A stretch of 25,583 nt of DNA from JAYZVT01 sp050248375 (GTDB lineage: Bacteria > Pseudomonadota > Alphaproteobacteria > Rhizobiales > Methyloligellaceae). The stretch spans positions 1-25,583 of the forward strand of contig JBFWSL010000018.1 in NCBI GenBank assembly GCA_050248375.1, given 5' to 3'. This document shows positions 7,531 through 15,137 of the stretch, piece by piece. Position 1 is the stretch's first letter. Every line of letters begins with the position of its first letter. The notes under the pieces are model-generated. The model did no database searches. It saw nothing but the letters and a program-made list of their open reading frames with translations, and had not been told where the DNA came from. The position numbers and the translations under genes were made by a program.

Positions 7531-9522
7531 CTAGACGCCGAAGGGGTAGGTTTCCGGAGTTCCTTCCAGCTCCGCCGCCTTCAGCGGCGATACCGCCCGG
7601 GTCCGCCCGATCCAGATATACTCGTCGAACTGCCGCGGCAGGATAGCCTCGAAATAGTGGCTCGCCAGCTCGCTGTCGGGCCGGTAGACGACCCCGATGG
7701 CGCGCTGCAGCCGCGGCTTGAGCAGCACCTGGCGCAGCTCGTCGGGCGCGCCGCGGATAGGCAGGAAGAACTGTCCCATGCCGGTGGCGCGGCATAGCGC
7801 CTCGTAGCTTTCCGGCAAGGACGCCCGCACGGTCTTGATCTCCATCGGCCCGTCCCAGTCGGAAGCGGCGGCCACCGTGCCCTCATCGGTGCCGAAGCCG
7901 ATGAGGAAGGCCTTGTCGCCGAACTCCCGCCGGCAGAGTTGCCCGATGTTGAGTTCGCCCCGGGCCGACATCTCCGTGGCGGAGGCGTCCCCCACATGGG
8001 AGTTGTGCGCCCATACCGCCACCTTGCTCCCGGATCCGTAATGGGAGAGCAGCGACTGCAACGTCTCGAACATGTGACCGTCGCGAAGATTCCACGAGGC
8101 GCGCGAGCCGTAATACATGATGCGATAGTAGCGCTCCGCCGACGTGATCAGCCGCGCGTTCTGCACCGCGTCGAGAAAGCGCTCGCCGTCGCGGCCCTTG
8201 TACTCCGCGTGTTTCTTCAGCAGATCGCCGAGCATGTCCACGACGTCCCGTTCGCAGATCGGATAGCGCCCGCTGAGCGCGGCCCGTCCGTAGGTCGCCG
8301 GATCGGACTGCCACGGCGTCAGGCATCCGTAGCGCACCCGCGCCACCTTGGCCGTTTCCGGATCGACGTCATCGAGATAGCGCAGCACGGCGCGGATGGA
8401 GTTGTAGAGACTGTAGATGTCGAGGCCATGGAAGGCCACGCGCCGGGACTTGCGAAGGCCGCCATTGTGCTCGCGCAGCCAGTCCACGAAGGCCCGCACT
8501 TCGCTGTTGCGCCACATCCATACGGGGAACCGCGCGAAGGCCTCCCAGTCGGTGGCCGGATACTCCATGTGCCGGACGTAGTGGTCGATGCGCGTGGCGT
8601 CCGGCCAGTCGCCCTCGATGGCGACGATGTTGAAACCCTTCTCGGTGATGAGCGCCCGCGTGAGGCGCTCGCGCATCCGGTAGAACTCGGACGTGCCGTG
8701 GGTGGACTCCCCGATCAGCACCACGCGGGCCGCCCCGATCCGCTTCAGCAGCGGCGCCAGGTCCGCCCGGTCAACGTCGTCGAACGGCTGGGCGTGCCGG
8801 GCGATCGTCTCCACCACCGCCGCGTCCGGGTCGCGCGGCTTGTCCCGCCTGAGCTTCGGCGGCATCTCCGCGTCGGGCTGCCAGCCCTCCTCGCCGAGCA
8901 GCGGCACGAAGCGAACGTCGGCGATATCCTCGGAGACGAACTCATCCACTTCCGTGCGCGTGACCCGCACCAGCTCCTGCACCCGATGGCTCGATCCCAC
9001 CGGGATCATCATCCGTCCGCCCACGCGGAGTTGCTGCTTCAGCGCCTCGGGCACCTTCGGCCCGCCGGCCGCGACGATAATGGCGTCGAACGGTGCGTGC
9101 GCTTCCCAGCCAAGCGTACCGTCGCCGTGCAGCACATTCACATTGCCATAGCCGAGATCCTGCAGCACCTCCTGCGCGCGCTCCGCGAGCTGGCCGATGC
9201 GCTCCACCGTGTAGACTTCGGCCGCGATCCTCGACAGCACCGCCGCCGCGTAGCCCGAGCCGGCGCCGATCTCGAGAACCTTCTCGCCGCCCTCAAGGCC
9301 GAGCGCATCGATCATGAAGCCGACGATGTAGGGCTGCGAGATGGTCTGGTTGGCGTCGATAGGCAAGGGCGTGTCGTCATAGGCGAATTCCCGCAGGCTC
9401 GCCGGCAGGAATTTCTCCCGGGGCACCTCGCGCATGGCGTCGAGCACCAGCCCGGAGCGCACGCCGCGCGCGGCGATCTGGCTATCCACCATCTGGCTGC
9501 GCAGTTTGGCGTAGTCGGTCAT
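7531..9522 (-). CDS. Fusion of protein-L-isoaspartate O-methyltransferase and erythromycin-esterase-like domain
   Basis: A 663-residue two-domain protein. Residues 1 to about 215 are an L-isoaspartyl methyltransferase (Pcm), which methylates damaged aspartyl/asparaginyl residues with S-adenosylmethionine to start repair. Visible motifs are the substrate loop QTISQPYIVGFM (59-70), the AdoMet motif VLEIGAGSGYAAA (82-94) and FDAIIVAAGGPKVP (145-158). After a charged linker (about 220-245), residues of about 250-645 match the erythromycin esterase (EreA/EreB-like) family: GESTHGTSEFY with His275, AIEGDWPDA (301-309), FHGLD (364-368) and AHNSHVGDA (505-513). The two full-length domains are in one uninterrupted frame. 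The start ATG at 9522 lies 22 bases after the 82-residue gene, so co-transcription is likely. The esterase domain need not act on macrolides; many family members have unknown substrates. No signal peptide, so cytoplasmic. Confidence 0.94.
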   Translation of the reverse strand: MTDYAKLRSQMVDSQIAARGVRSGLVLDAMREVPREKFLPASLREFAYDDTPLPIDANQTISQPYIVGFMIDALGLEGGEKVLEIGAGSGYAAAVLSRIAAEVYTVERIGQLAERAQEVLQDLGYGNVNVLHGDGTLGWEAHAPFDAIIVAAGGPKVPEALKQQLRVGGRMMIPVGSSHRVQELVRVTRTEVDEFVSEDIADVRFVPLLGEEGWQPDAEMPPKLRRDKPRDPDAAVVETIARHAQPFDDVDRADLAPLLKRIGAARVVLIGESTHGTSEFYRMRERLTRALITEKGFNIVAIEGDWPDATRIDHYVRHMEYPATDWEAFARFPVWMWRNSEVRAFVDWLREHNGGLRKSRRVAFHGLDIYSLYNSIRAVLRYLDDVDPETAKVARVRYGCLTPWQSDPATYGRAALSGRYPICERDVVDMLGDLLKKHAEYKGRDGERFLDAVQNARLITSAERYYRIMYYGSRASWNLRDGHMFETLQSLLSHYGSGSKVAVWAHNSHVGDASATEMSARGELNIGQLCRREFGDKAFLIGFGTDEGTVAAASDWDGPMEIKTVRASLPESYEALCRATGMGQFFLPIRGAPDELRQVLLKPRLQRAIGVVYRPDSELASHYFEAILPRQFDEYIWIGRTRAVSPLKAAELEGTPETYPFGV

Positions 9523-9544
9523 CGGCCGAATTCCGGCACTCGCT

Positions 9545-9793
9545 TCAGCACCGGTCCCCTTCCTCGTCCTGATCGGTGGTCAGGATATCGTAGACGGCCG
9601 CGGCGGCGCCCGTCAGCGGCACCCGTTCGTCGCCTGCGATGTCGCTCACGCCCTGCGACCACAGCAGCGCGGCTTCCACGTCCCGCGCCGTGGCCCCGGT
9701 CTCGAGCAGCGCGATGATCATCCATTCGGGCACGTCCCCGCACAGCCGGGTCAACTCCTCGCGGCTGAGGGTCGGATTGGGCTTCTGCGCCAT
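9545..9793 (-). CDS. Small conserved-looking protein of unknown function (82 aa)
   Basis: I do not recognise a characterised family. The 82 residues are soluble, have no transmembrane segment, and read like a compact helical domain: LSREELTRLCGDVPEWMII, ALLETGATARDVEAALLWSQG, then LTGAAAAVYDILTTDQDEEGD with an acidic tail. The ATG at 9793 is well supported by AGGGAG about nine bases upstream. It is the first gene of a probable operon with the methyltransferase-esterase fusion, and its promoter region is shared with the divergent DUF2892 gene, including an FNR-like box. A competing 93-residue frame over the same bases lacks this ribosome site and is Arg/Gly-rich, so it is taken as a shadow. 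Confidence 0.78.
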   Translation of the reverse strand: MAQKPNPTLSREELTRLCGDVPEWMIIALLETGATARDVEAALLWSQGVSDIAGDERVPLTGAAAAVYDILTTDQDEEGDRC

Positions 9794-9850
9794 GGGTCAA
9801 TCTCCCTGGGAAACACCTGTTTTAGATAGCGTGAACTCCCCCGCGGCCGA

Positions 9851-9864
9851 TTGATTTGCGTCAA
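9851..9864. promoter_or_regulatory. FNR/FixK-type binding site between divergent genes
   Basis: TTGATTTGCGTCAA matches the FNR/FixK family site TTGAT-N4-ATCAA with one base changed (GTCAA). It is centred at 9857.5. A site at -41.5 puts the -10 hexamer on the plus strand at 9887-9892, which reads TATCCT, and on the minus strand at 9823-9828, which reads TATCTA. The geometry therefore suits class II activation in both directions: DUF2892 rightward, and the 82-residue gene plus the methyltransferase-esterase leftward. Oxygen-responsive control is inferred from the site alone. Confidence 0.6.
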
Positions 9865-9927
9865 GGCCGCCGCCCCCGCTCTCGCCTATCCTCTATAACG
9901 TCGCAAACGCCTGGAGGTTCATGCGTA

Positions 9928-10128
9928 ATGACACGCAATGTCGGAGGTATCGACCGGGTGCTCCGGTTCGTCGTCGGGCTGGCGCTGATCGCCTACGCGA
10001 TACCGCTTGGATTTCCGCAGACAGGTTGGAACTGGGTCGGCTGGATCGGAGTGGTTCCGCTGTTGACCGCCGTGTTCAGCACGTGCCCGGCTTACAGCCT
10101 GATCGGCGTCTCGACCTGCAAGCGCTAG
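9928..10128 (+). CDS. DUF2892 (YgaP-like) membrane miniprotein
   Basis: A 66-residue inner-membrane protein of the DUF2892 family, the short two-helix membrane module also found fused to rhodanese domains in YgaP-like proteins. It begins MTRNVGGIDRVLRFVVGLAL, with helix one at about 10-28 and helix two at about 35-50 (VGWIGVVPLLTAVFS). It ends in the typical CPAYSLIGVSTCKR, with two cysteines facing the same side. The ATG at 9928 follows GGAGG at 9913-9917. An FNR-like box about 70 bases upstream suggests expression under low oxygen. The precise role is unknown; in YgaP the same module anchors a sulfurtransferase. The stop codon abuts a palindromic element. Confidence 0.88.
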   Translation: MTRNVGGIDRVLRFVVGLALIAYAIPLGFPQTGWNWVGWIGVVPLLTAVFSTCPAYSLIGVSTCKR

Positions 10129-10175
10129 CGCATCATCCGGCCAGGTGGAACCACTTGGCCGACAAGATGATGCGC
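10128..10175. repeat. Palindromic element A between convergent genes
   Basis: GCGCATCATC (10128-10137) pairs with GATGATGCGC (10166-10175), and CGGCCAGGTGG (10138-10148) pairs with CCACTTGGCCG (10151-10161) apart from one G-T wobble. The two stems are separated by a four-base bulge on one side and close on a two-base loop. The first base is the last base of the DUF2892 stop codon. It may act as a 3' hairpin for that gene. It shares its layout with the neighbouring element B. Confidence 0.75.
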
Positions 10176-10190
10176 CAGATCAATAGCCCG

Positions 10191-10237
10191 AGCATGATCC
10201 TGTCGGAAAAGTGGTATCCACTTTTCCGGATCATGCT
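10191..10237. repeat. Palindromic element B of the AGCATGATCC/GGAAAAGTGG type
   Basis: AGCATGATCC (10191-10200), a four-base bulge, then GGAAAAGTGG (10205-10214) mirror CCACTTTTCC-GGATCATGCT (10218-10237) around a TAT loop. Palindromes of this sequence type are, to my knowledge, scattered through intergenic regions of Hyphomicrobiales genomes. Here it abuts the end of the P-type ATPase gene and could form the 3' hairpin of either convergent transcript. Confidence 0.8.
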
Positions 10238-12943
10238 TTAGCCGGCAACTCCTTCAAGCCCGGTCCCGGCCTTTCGCCTGTAAAGCGCCAAGGCCAGCAG
10301 CTTGCCTGTCTGGCCGGTGAGGAGGGGAACGAGGCTCATGGCCAGGATGACCGCCCACGCATCCGCCGCCGGCTCGTGGAGCTGCAGCAAATCCGCGGCC
10401 AGCGGAAACCACATCGCGGCGACGATGATTGCCGTGCACAGCGCCAGTGCGCCCCACACCAGCCTGTTGCGCGTGACCGCGTTCACGAGCATGCCCGACC
10501 TGGGATCGCGCATGTTGAACACATGCCACAACTGCGCGAAGGCCAGCGTCAGGAAGGATACGGTGGTCGCATTCTCGCCTTCCAGTCCCAGCACCTCCAT
10601 CGCGATCAGCAGCGCGCCCAGCGTCGCCACCGTGATGCTGAGCGCGTGACCGATGATCCCGAGCCAGAGCGCGCGGGTGATGATGGGCCGGCCGGGGTCG
10701 CGTGGCGGACGCTGGATGATTTCACGGTCACCCTCTCCCGCGCCGAGCGCGAAGGCCGGAAACACATCGGTGACGAGGTTCAGGAACAGGATCTGCAGCG
10801 GCTGCAGCGGCAGCGGCAACCCGCTCAGGATCGCCAGGCCGACAACCAGGATTTCGCTGAGGTTGCACGACAGCAGATAGGAGACGAAGTTCTGGATGTT
10901 GCGGAAGATCACGCGGCCTTCGCGGATCGCGGCGACGATGGTGCTGAAGGCGTCGTCGCGCAGCACCATGGCCGCGGCCTCGCGCGCGACCTGCGTACCG
11001 CGCAGCCCCATGGCCACGCCGATGTCCGATTGCTTCAGCGCCGGCGCGTCGTTTACCCCGTCGCCTGTCATCGCGACGATATTTCCCTCTGACTGGTAGA
11101 GAGAAACAAGGTCCAGCTTCTGCGCCGGGCTCACCCGCGCGAACACATCCGCCCGCAACGCCTCGCGTCTTTCCGCCGCGGTCATCCTGTGGCGCGGCTT
11201 GAGATCGCGCCCCTCGATGACGCTGACGCCGCGGCCCGACAGGCCGATGGCCTCCGCGATGTTGCGCGCCGTCACCGCATGGTCTCCGGTGATCATCACC
11301 ACGCGGATACCCGCCCCGTGACAGCTCGCTATGGCCTCCGCCACATCGCCGCGCGGCGGGTCGATGAGACCGACCAGCCCCAGGAAGGTAAGTTCGCGGT
11401 AGGCCTCGCCGTCCGCCGCGCGCGTCTGCCTGGTGGCCACCGCCAGCACACGCATGCCGCGCTCCGCGAGTTGCTCGGTCCGCCTGAGCCATTCCCTGCG
11501 CCGCTTCGGGTCCAGCGCCCGCTGCCCCGCCCTGGTCGCATGCTCCAGCACGGCCTCGGGCGCGCCTTTCACATAGACCACATGGCCGCCCCTGGCGCGG
11601 TGCACGGTGGCCATCATCTTCGATTCCGAGCTGAAGGCGACTTCGCGGACGCGCCTTTGCTGCTTCTCGAGCGCCTCGCGCGTCTTGCCGCCGGCCAGTC
11701 CGGCCCGCAGCAGCGCCACTTCGAGCGGATCGCCGATCGCGTCCCTGCCGCCCCGGCGCAGCTCCGCGTTGTTGCAAAGCACCAGCGCCCTCAGCGCCTC
11801 GTCGAGCGCGGGCAGGTCCGCCGCGGTCACCGGCTTGCCGTCCAGTTCGAAAGCGCCGCCGTCCAGGCGCACCTGTCCCTGGGGCAGCCAGAGCTCCCCG
11901 ACGGTCATGCGGTTCTCGGTCAGCGTCCCGGTCTTGTCGGTGAAGATCACCGTGGTCGCACCCAGCGTCTCCACCGCGGCCAGCCGCTCGATCAGCGCAT
12001 TCTGCCGCGCCATCCGCCACATGCCGCGCGCCAGCGCCATGGTGGTGACGATGGGCAGCCCTTCGGGGATCGCCGCCACCGCAAGCGCGATGGCCGCTTC
12101 CACCATGAGGAACAGGTCGTAGCCCAGCGCCACGCCGGCGGCGCCGAGGACAACGACCACCGCCACGGTGAATTCCACCAGATGGCCGCTCAACCGGCCG
12201 AGCTGGCGCTCCAGCGGCGTATGCTCGGACTCCGCCTCGCTGACCAGGTGCGTGATGCGGCCCAGCTCGGAATCCATTCCCGTCGCGACGATGACGCCGA
12301 GACCCGAGCCCCGGGTGACCGAGGTCCCCTTGAACATCATGCAGCGCCGCTCCGCCAGCGGCGCTCCGGCTTCGACCGGCCGAGCATCCTTGGACACGGC
12401 GAGCGACTCGCCCGTCAGGGTCGATTCGTCCGCGGCCAGGTTGGACGCCGTGACCAGACGCAGGTCGGCGGTCACCACGTCCCCGCCCTCCAGCAGCACC
12501 ATGTCGCCCGGCACCAGTTCCTCCGCCGGCACCACCACCGTCTTACCGCCGCGCCTTACCCGCGTATCGATGGTGGCCAGCGTCCGCAGCCCCTCCATCG
12601 AACGCACCGCGCGCAGTTCCGTGACGAAGCCGATGGCCGTGTTGATGAGCAGCACGAGGAAGATCGCCAGCGCTTCCTTCCATTCGCCGAAGGCGAAGGC
12701 GATCGCGCCGGCGGCGGCGAGCAGCGCCACCACCGCGCTGGAGAACTGGTTGATGAGGATTGCGGCAACGCCCTTCGACCGCCGGGCCCGCAACTCGTTG
12801 GGTCCGTACCTCGCCAAGCGCGCGCGCGCCGCGGCCTGCGTCAGACCGGTCCCGGGACGGACCTTCAGCGCGCCCAGCAGCGTCCGGGCGGGTATGGCAT
12901 GAGGATGTTCGGGCAGGCGCAGTTCGCGGGGGGCAGCGGTCAC
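10238..12943 (-). CDS. P-type (P2A, Ca2+-type) cation-transporting ATPase
   Basis: A 901-residue ATP-driven cation pump of the inner membrane. In order it shows an N-terminal cation-ATPase domain, helices M1-M2 (about 62-110), an actuator loop with LTGES (176-180), M4 with AAIPEGLP (290-297), phosphorylation site DKTGT (Asp336), an ATP-binding domain, a hinge GDGVNDAPALKQSDIGVAMG, and M5-M10. Residues known to bind Ca2+ in SERCA-type pumps have counterparts: the M4 Glu in PEGLP, Asn and Glu in the M5 stretch SCNLSEI, and Asn, Thr and Asp in the M6 stretch LNLVTDVFPA. This supports Ca2+ (possibly Mn2+) rather than heavy metals or K+. The start is GTG at 12943 with GGGGGGAA seven bases upstream. 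It begins only 12 bases after the YqeY stop, so the two are probably one transcript. Two palindromic elements follow the stop. Confidence 0.93.
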   Translation of the reverse strand: MTAAPRELRLPEHPHAIPARTLLGALKVRPGTGLTQAAARARLARYGPNELRARRSKGVAAILINQFSSAVVALLAAAGAIAFAFGEWKEALAIFLVLLINTAIGFVTELRAVRSMEGLRTLATIDTRVRRGGKTVVVPAEELVPGDMVLLEGGDVVTADLRLVTASNLAADESTLTGESLAVSKDARPVEAGAPLAERRCMMFKGTSVTRGSGLGVIVATGMDSELGRITHLVSEAESEHTPLERQLGRLSGHLVEFTVAVVVVLGAAGVALGYDLFLMVEAAIALAVAAIPEGLPIVTTMALARGMWRMARQNALIERLAAVETLGATTVIFTDKTGTLTENRMTVGELWLPQGQVRLDGGAFELDGKPVTAADLPALDEALRALVLCNNAELRRGGRDAIGDPLEVALLRAGLAGGKTREALEKQQRRVREVAFSSESKMMATVHRARGGHVVYVKGAPEAVLEHATRAGQRALDPKRRREWLRRTEQLAERGMRVLAVATRQTRAADGEAYRELTFLGLVGLIDPPRGDVAEAIASCHGAGIRVVMITGDHAVTARNIAEAIGLSGRGVSVIEGRDLKPRHRMTAAERREALRADVFARVSPAQKLDLVSLYQSEGNIVAMTGDGVNDAPALKQSDIGVAMGLRGTQVAREAAAMVLRDDAFSTIVAAIREGRVIFRNIQNFVSYLLSCNLSEILVVGLAILSGLPLPLQPLQILFLNLVTDVFPAFALGAGEGDREIIQRPPRDPGRPIITRALWLGIIGHALSITVATLGALLIAMEVLGLEGENATTVSFLTLAFAQLWHVFNMRDPRSGMLVNAVTRNRLVWGALALCTAIIVAAMWFPLAADLLQLHEPAADAWAVILAMSLVPLLTGQTGKLLALALYRRKAGTGLEGVAG

Positions 12944-12955
12944 GGAACTTCCCCC

Positions 12956-13417
12956 CTAGCAGCCGCGCTCCTTCAGCAATTCCTTGACCGTCTGGCCGGC
13001 CTTGCCGAAGTCCATGCGTCCCGCGTAACGCTCCTTCAGCAAACCCATGATCTTGCCCATGTCCTTCAGGCCCTCGCAGCCGAACTCGTCCATCGCCTCG
13101 GAAACCGCGGCGCGCGTCTCCTTGTCGTCGAGCTGCCTGGGCAGGAACGACTGGATGATGTCGATCTCTTCCTGCTCCTGCTGGACGAGATCGGGACGGT
13201 TGCCCTGCTTGTAGGTTTCGATCGATTCCCGCCGCTGCTTGACCATCTTGGACAGGATGTCGAGCAACTCGGCGTCGGTGACCTTGTCCTTGCCGGCGCC
13301 ACGCGCGGCGATGTCGCGATCCTTGATGGCGGCGTTGATCAACCTGAGTGTCGACATGCGGCGCTTGTCCTGCGCCTTGACGGCGACCTTCAGCGCCTCG
13401 TTGATGGCCTCTCGCAT
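12956..13417 (-). CDS. GatB/YqeY domain protein
   Basis: A 153-residue cytoplasmic protein of the GatB/YqeY family, related to the tail domain of the tRNA amidotransferase subunit GatB; the free-standing form has no settled function. Typical family stretches are visible: MREAINEALKVAVKAQDKRRM, TLRLINAAIKDRDIAARG, LDILSKMVKQRRESIETYKQ, EEIDIIQSFLPRQLDDKE and MGKIMGLLKERYAGRMDF. It ends VKELLKERGC. The ATG at 13417 gives the family's normal start; the open frame extends further upstream into the intergenic region without similarity. It is divergent from carA, as I recall for many alphaproteobacteria, where dnaG-rpoD usually comes next. Here the P-type ATPase follows instead, 12 bases downstream. 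Confidence 0.93.
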   Translation of the reverse strand: MREAINEALKVAVKAQDKRRMSTLRLINAAIKDRDIAARGAGKDKVTDAELLDILSKMVKQRRESIETYKQGNRPDLVQQEQEEIDIIQSFLPRQLDDKETRAAVSEAMDEFGCEGLKDMGKIMGLLKERYAGRMDFGKAGQTVKELLKERGC

Positions 13418-13534
13418 GAATCCCGGAATGTTTGCTGTTGAAGGCGTTAGCCTAATCCAAGCCGCTGTCGAAATCCAACGGCTTTTTCCGGAATAAAGTA
13501 TTGAAAAATAACAAAGAAAATAATTTATGCAGCG

Positions 13535-13563
13535 TTGACCGCGAAACGCCTTTCCCTTAGTGT
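13535..13563 (+). promoter_or_regulatory. Possible sigma-70 promoter of carA
   Basis: TTGACC at 13535-13540 and TAGTGT at 13558-13563 are separated by 17 bases. They lie about 35 bases upstream of the carA ATG, downstream of an unusually AT-rich stretch (about 13494-13530) in this otherwise GC-rich divergent region. The -35 is good and the -10 is weak (three of six), so confidence is low. Confidence 0.32.
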
Positions 13564-13598
13564 GCCGCGAATTTGACCAGCGGCGCATTGGTCGACTC

Positions 13599-14849
13599 AT
13601 GACAGACAAGCACAACTCGAAGACCGGCGGAGAGGTTCCTACGCCCTGGGCGGAGCCCGCCCCGACGGCCATGCTGGTGCTCGCCGACGGCACCGTGATC
13701 CGCGCGACGGGCCTCGGCGCGACCGGGGCGGCGGCGGGAGAGCTGTGCTTCAACACCGCCATGACCGGCTACCAGGAGATCCTCACCGACCCCTCCTACG
13801 CCGGACAGATCATCACCTTCACCTTCCCGCATATCGGCAACATCGGCGCCAACCAGGAGGACATCGAGACCTCCAACCTCGCCGCCTCGTCCGGCGTGCG
13901 CGGCTGCGTTCTGCGCGCGTCCGTCACCGAGCCGTCCAGCTACCGCGCCCTGCAGCATCTGGGCGACTGGCTCAAGGCCCGCGGCATCATCGCCATCACC
14001 GGCGTGGACACCCGCGCGCTGACCGCCTGGATCCGCGAACACGGCATGCCCAACGCCGTCATCGCCCACGCGCCCGACGGCAGGTTCGACCTCGACGCGC
14101 TCAAGAAACAGGCGGCCGCATGGCCGGGCATCGACGGCATGGACCTGGCCAGGGACGTCACCTGCGGCCAGAGCTACACCTGGGACGAGACGGTGTGGGG
14201 CTGGAACGAGGGCTACGGCCGCCAGGAGAAGCCGAAATACCACGTCGTCGCCGTGGATTACGGCCTCAAGCGCAACATCCTGCGCTGCCTGGCCAGCGCC
14301 GGCTGCAAGGTCACCGTGGTGCCCGCGGACACCAGCGCGGAGGACGTGCTCGCCCGCAAGCCCGACGGCGTGTTCCTCTCCAACGGCCCCGGCGACCCGG
14401 CGGCCACCGGCCGGTACGCCGTGCCCGAGATCAGGAAGCTGGTGGACTCCGGCCTACCGGTCTTCGGCATCTGCCTCGGCCACCAGATGCTGGCGCTGGC
14501 GCTGGGCGGCAAGACGAGCAAGATGCACCAGGGCCATCACGGAGCGAACCACCCCGTGAAGGACTTCACCACGCAGAAGGTGGAGATCACCTCCATGAAT
14601 CACGGCTTCGCCGTGGACCGGGAGTCGCTGCCCGCGGCCGTGGAGGAGACCCACGTGTCGCTCTTCGACGGCAGCAACTGCGGACTGCGGCTGAAGGACC
14701 GGCCGGTCTTCTCCGTTCAGTACCACCCGGAAGCCTCGCCCGGCCCCCAGGACAGCCATTACCTGTTCCGCCGCTTCCTGAACTTCATCCGCGAGGCGAA
14801 GGGCGAAAAGCCCGAGGACGAATACGTCCCCCTCTCCCGCGCCGGCTGA
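13599..14849 (+). CDS. carA: Carbamoyl-phosphate synthase small (glutaminase) subunit CarA
   Basis: Releases ammonia from glutamine for the large subunit CarB, supplying carbamoyl phosphate for arginine and pyrimidine synthesis. The 416 residues have the CarA-specific N-terminal domain (LVLADGTVIRATGLG, FNTAMTGYQEILTDPSYAGQI, ITGVDTRALTAWIREHG) and a class I glutamine amidotransferase domain. Cys292 in GICLGHQM is the nucleophile; His376 and Glu378 in YHPEASPGP complete the triad. The oxyanion-type strand SNGPGDP (261-267) is present. I prefer the ATG at 13599 (MTDKHNSKTGG); an in-frame GTG at 13560 would add 13 residues unlike the family. No strong ribosome site precedes either. It is divergent from yqeY and separated from carB by three other genes. 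Confidence 0.97.
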   Translation: MTDKHNSKTGGEVPTPWAEPAPTAMLVLADGTVIRATGLGATGAAAGELCFNTAMTGYQEILTDPSYAGQIITFTFPHIGNIGANQEDIETSNLAASSGVRGCVLRASVTEPSSYRALQHLGDWLKARGIIAITGVDTRALTAWIREHGMPNAVIAHAPDGRFDLDALKKQAAAWPGIDGMDLARDVTCGQSYTWDETVWGWNEGYGRQEKPKYHVVAVDYGLKRNILRCLASAGCKVTVVPADTSAEDVLARKPDGVFLSNGPGDPAATGRYAVPEIRKLVDSGLPVFGICLGHQMLALALGGKTSKMHQGHHGANHPVKDFTTQKVEITSMNHGFAVDRESLPAAVEETHVSLFDGSNCGLRLKDRPVFSVQYHPEASPGPQDSHYLFRRFLNFIREAKGEKPEDEYVPLSRAG

Positions 14850-14900
14850 TTACGCGGGGGTACGAAACCGAACCACAGCTCACGTGTTGGTGAGGTTGGA

Positions 14901-14940
14901 CCCGGCAGCCGGGCCCGCCGTCCGGGGCGCATGGCCGGAC
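14901..14940. other. Two GC-rich hairpins between carA and the DUF3309 gene
   Basis: CCCGG-CAG-CCGGG (14901-14913) and GTCCGG/CCGGAC (14920-14925 with 14935-14940) can each fold. They lie about 50 bases after carA and just before the DUF3309 ribosome site. Without a T-run they are only weak 3'-end candidates. Otherwise this 112-base gap shows nothing. Confidence 0.3.
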
Positions 14941-14961
14941 CGCAACCCGTGGAGACCCTCC

Positions 14962-15111
14962 ATGAGCCTGACGACCATTCTTATTATCCTGCTGATCCTG
15001 ATCCTCATCGGCGCGCTGCCGGTTGGCCGGCGCTACGGTTATGGCGGCCCCGGCATCCTGGGCGTGATCGTCGTCGTGCTGCTGATTCTCGCCTTGATGG
15101 GACGCATCTGA
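14962..15111 (+). CDS. DUF3309 small membrane protein
   Basis: A 49-residue protein with two hydrophobic helices (LTTILIILLILILIGALP and ILGVIVVVLLILALMGRI) joined by a Gly/Tyr/Arg-rich turn (VGRRYGYGGPG). This matches the DUF3309 family: short N-terminal membrane helix, central WGYGPSG-like loop, second helix ending in GRI. The ATG at 14962 follows GGAG at 14951-14954, a good spacing. Function is unknown; members are widespread in proteobacteria and often look like stress-related small membrane proteins, which I cannot confirm here. It stands alone between carA and the convergent tetR remnant. Confidence 0.87.
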   Translation: MSLTTILIILLILILIGALPVGRRYGYGGPGILGVIVVVLLILALMGRI

Positions 15112-15137
15112 CGCCGGCCCCGGAAGCCGCCGGACTA

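Noticed and set aside
7298..7795. N-terminal extension of the histidine kinase frame
   Set aside because: It would overlap the end of the methyltransferase-esterase gene and has shadow-like composition; GTG 7297 with GGGGGA upstream and a membrane helix soon after is a better start.
9519..9800. 93-codon frame overlapping the 82-residue gene
   Set aside because: It overlaps the better-supported frame, lacks the well-placed AGGGAG site, and is Arg/Gly-rich.
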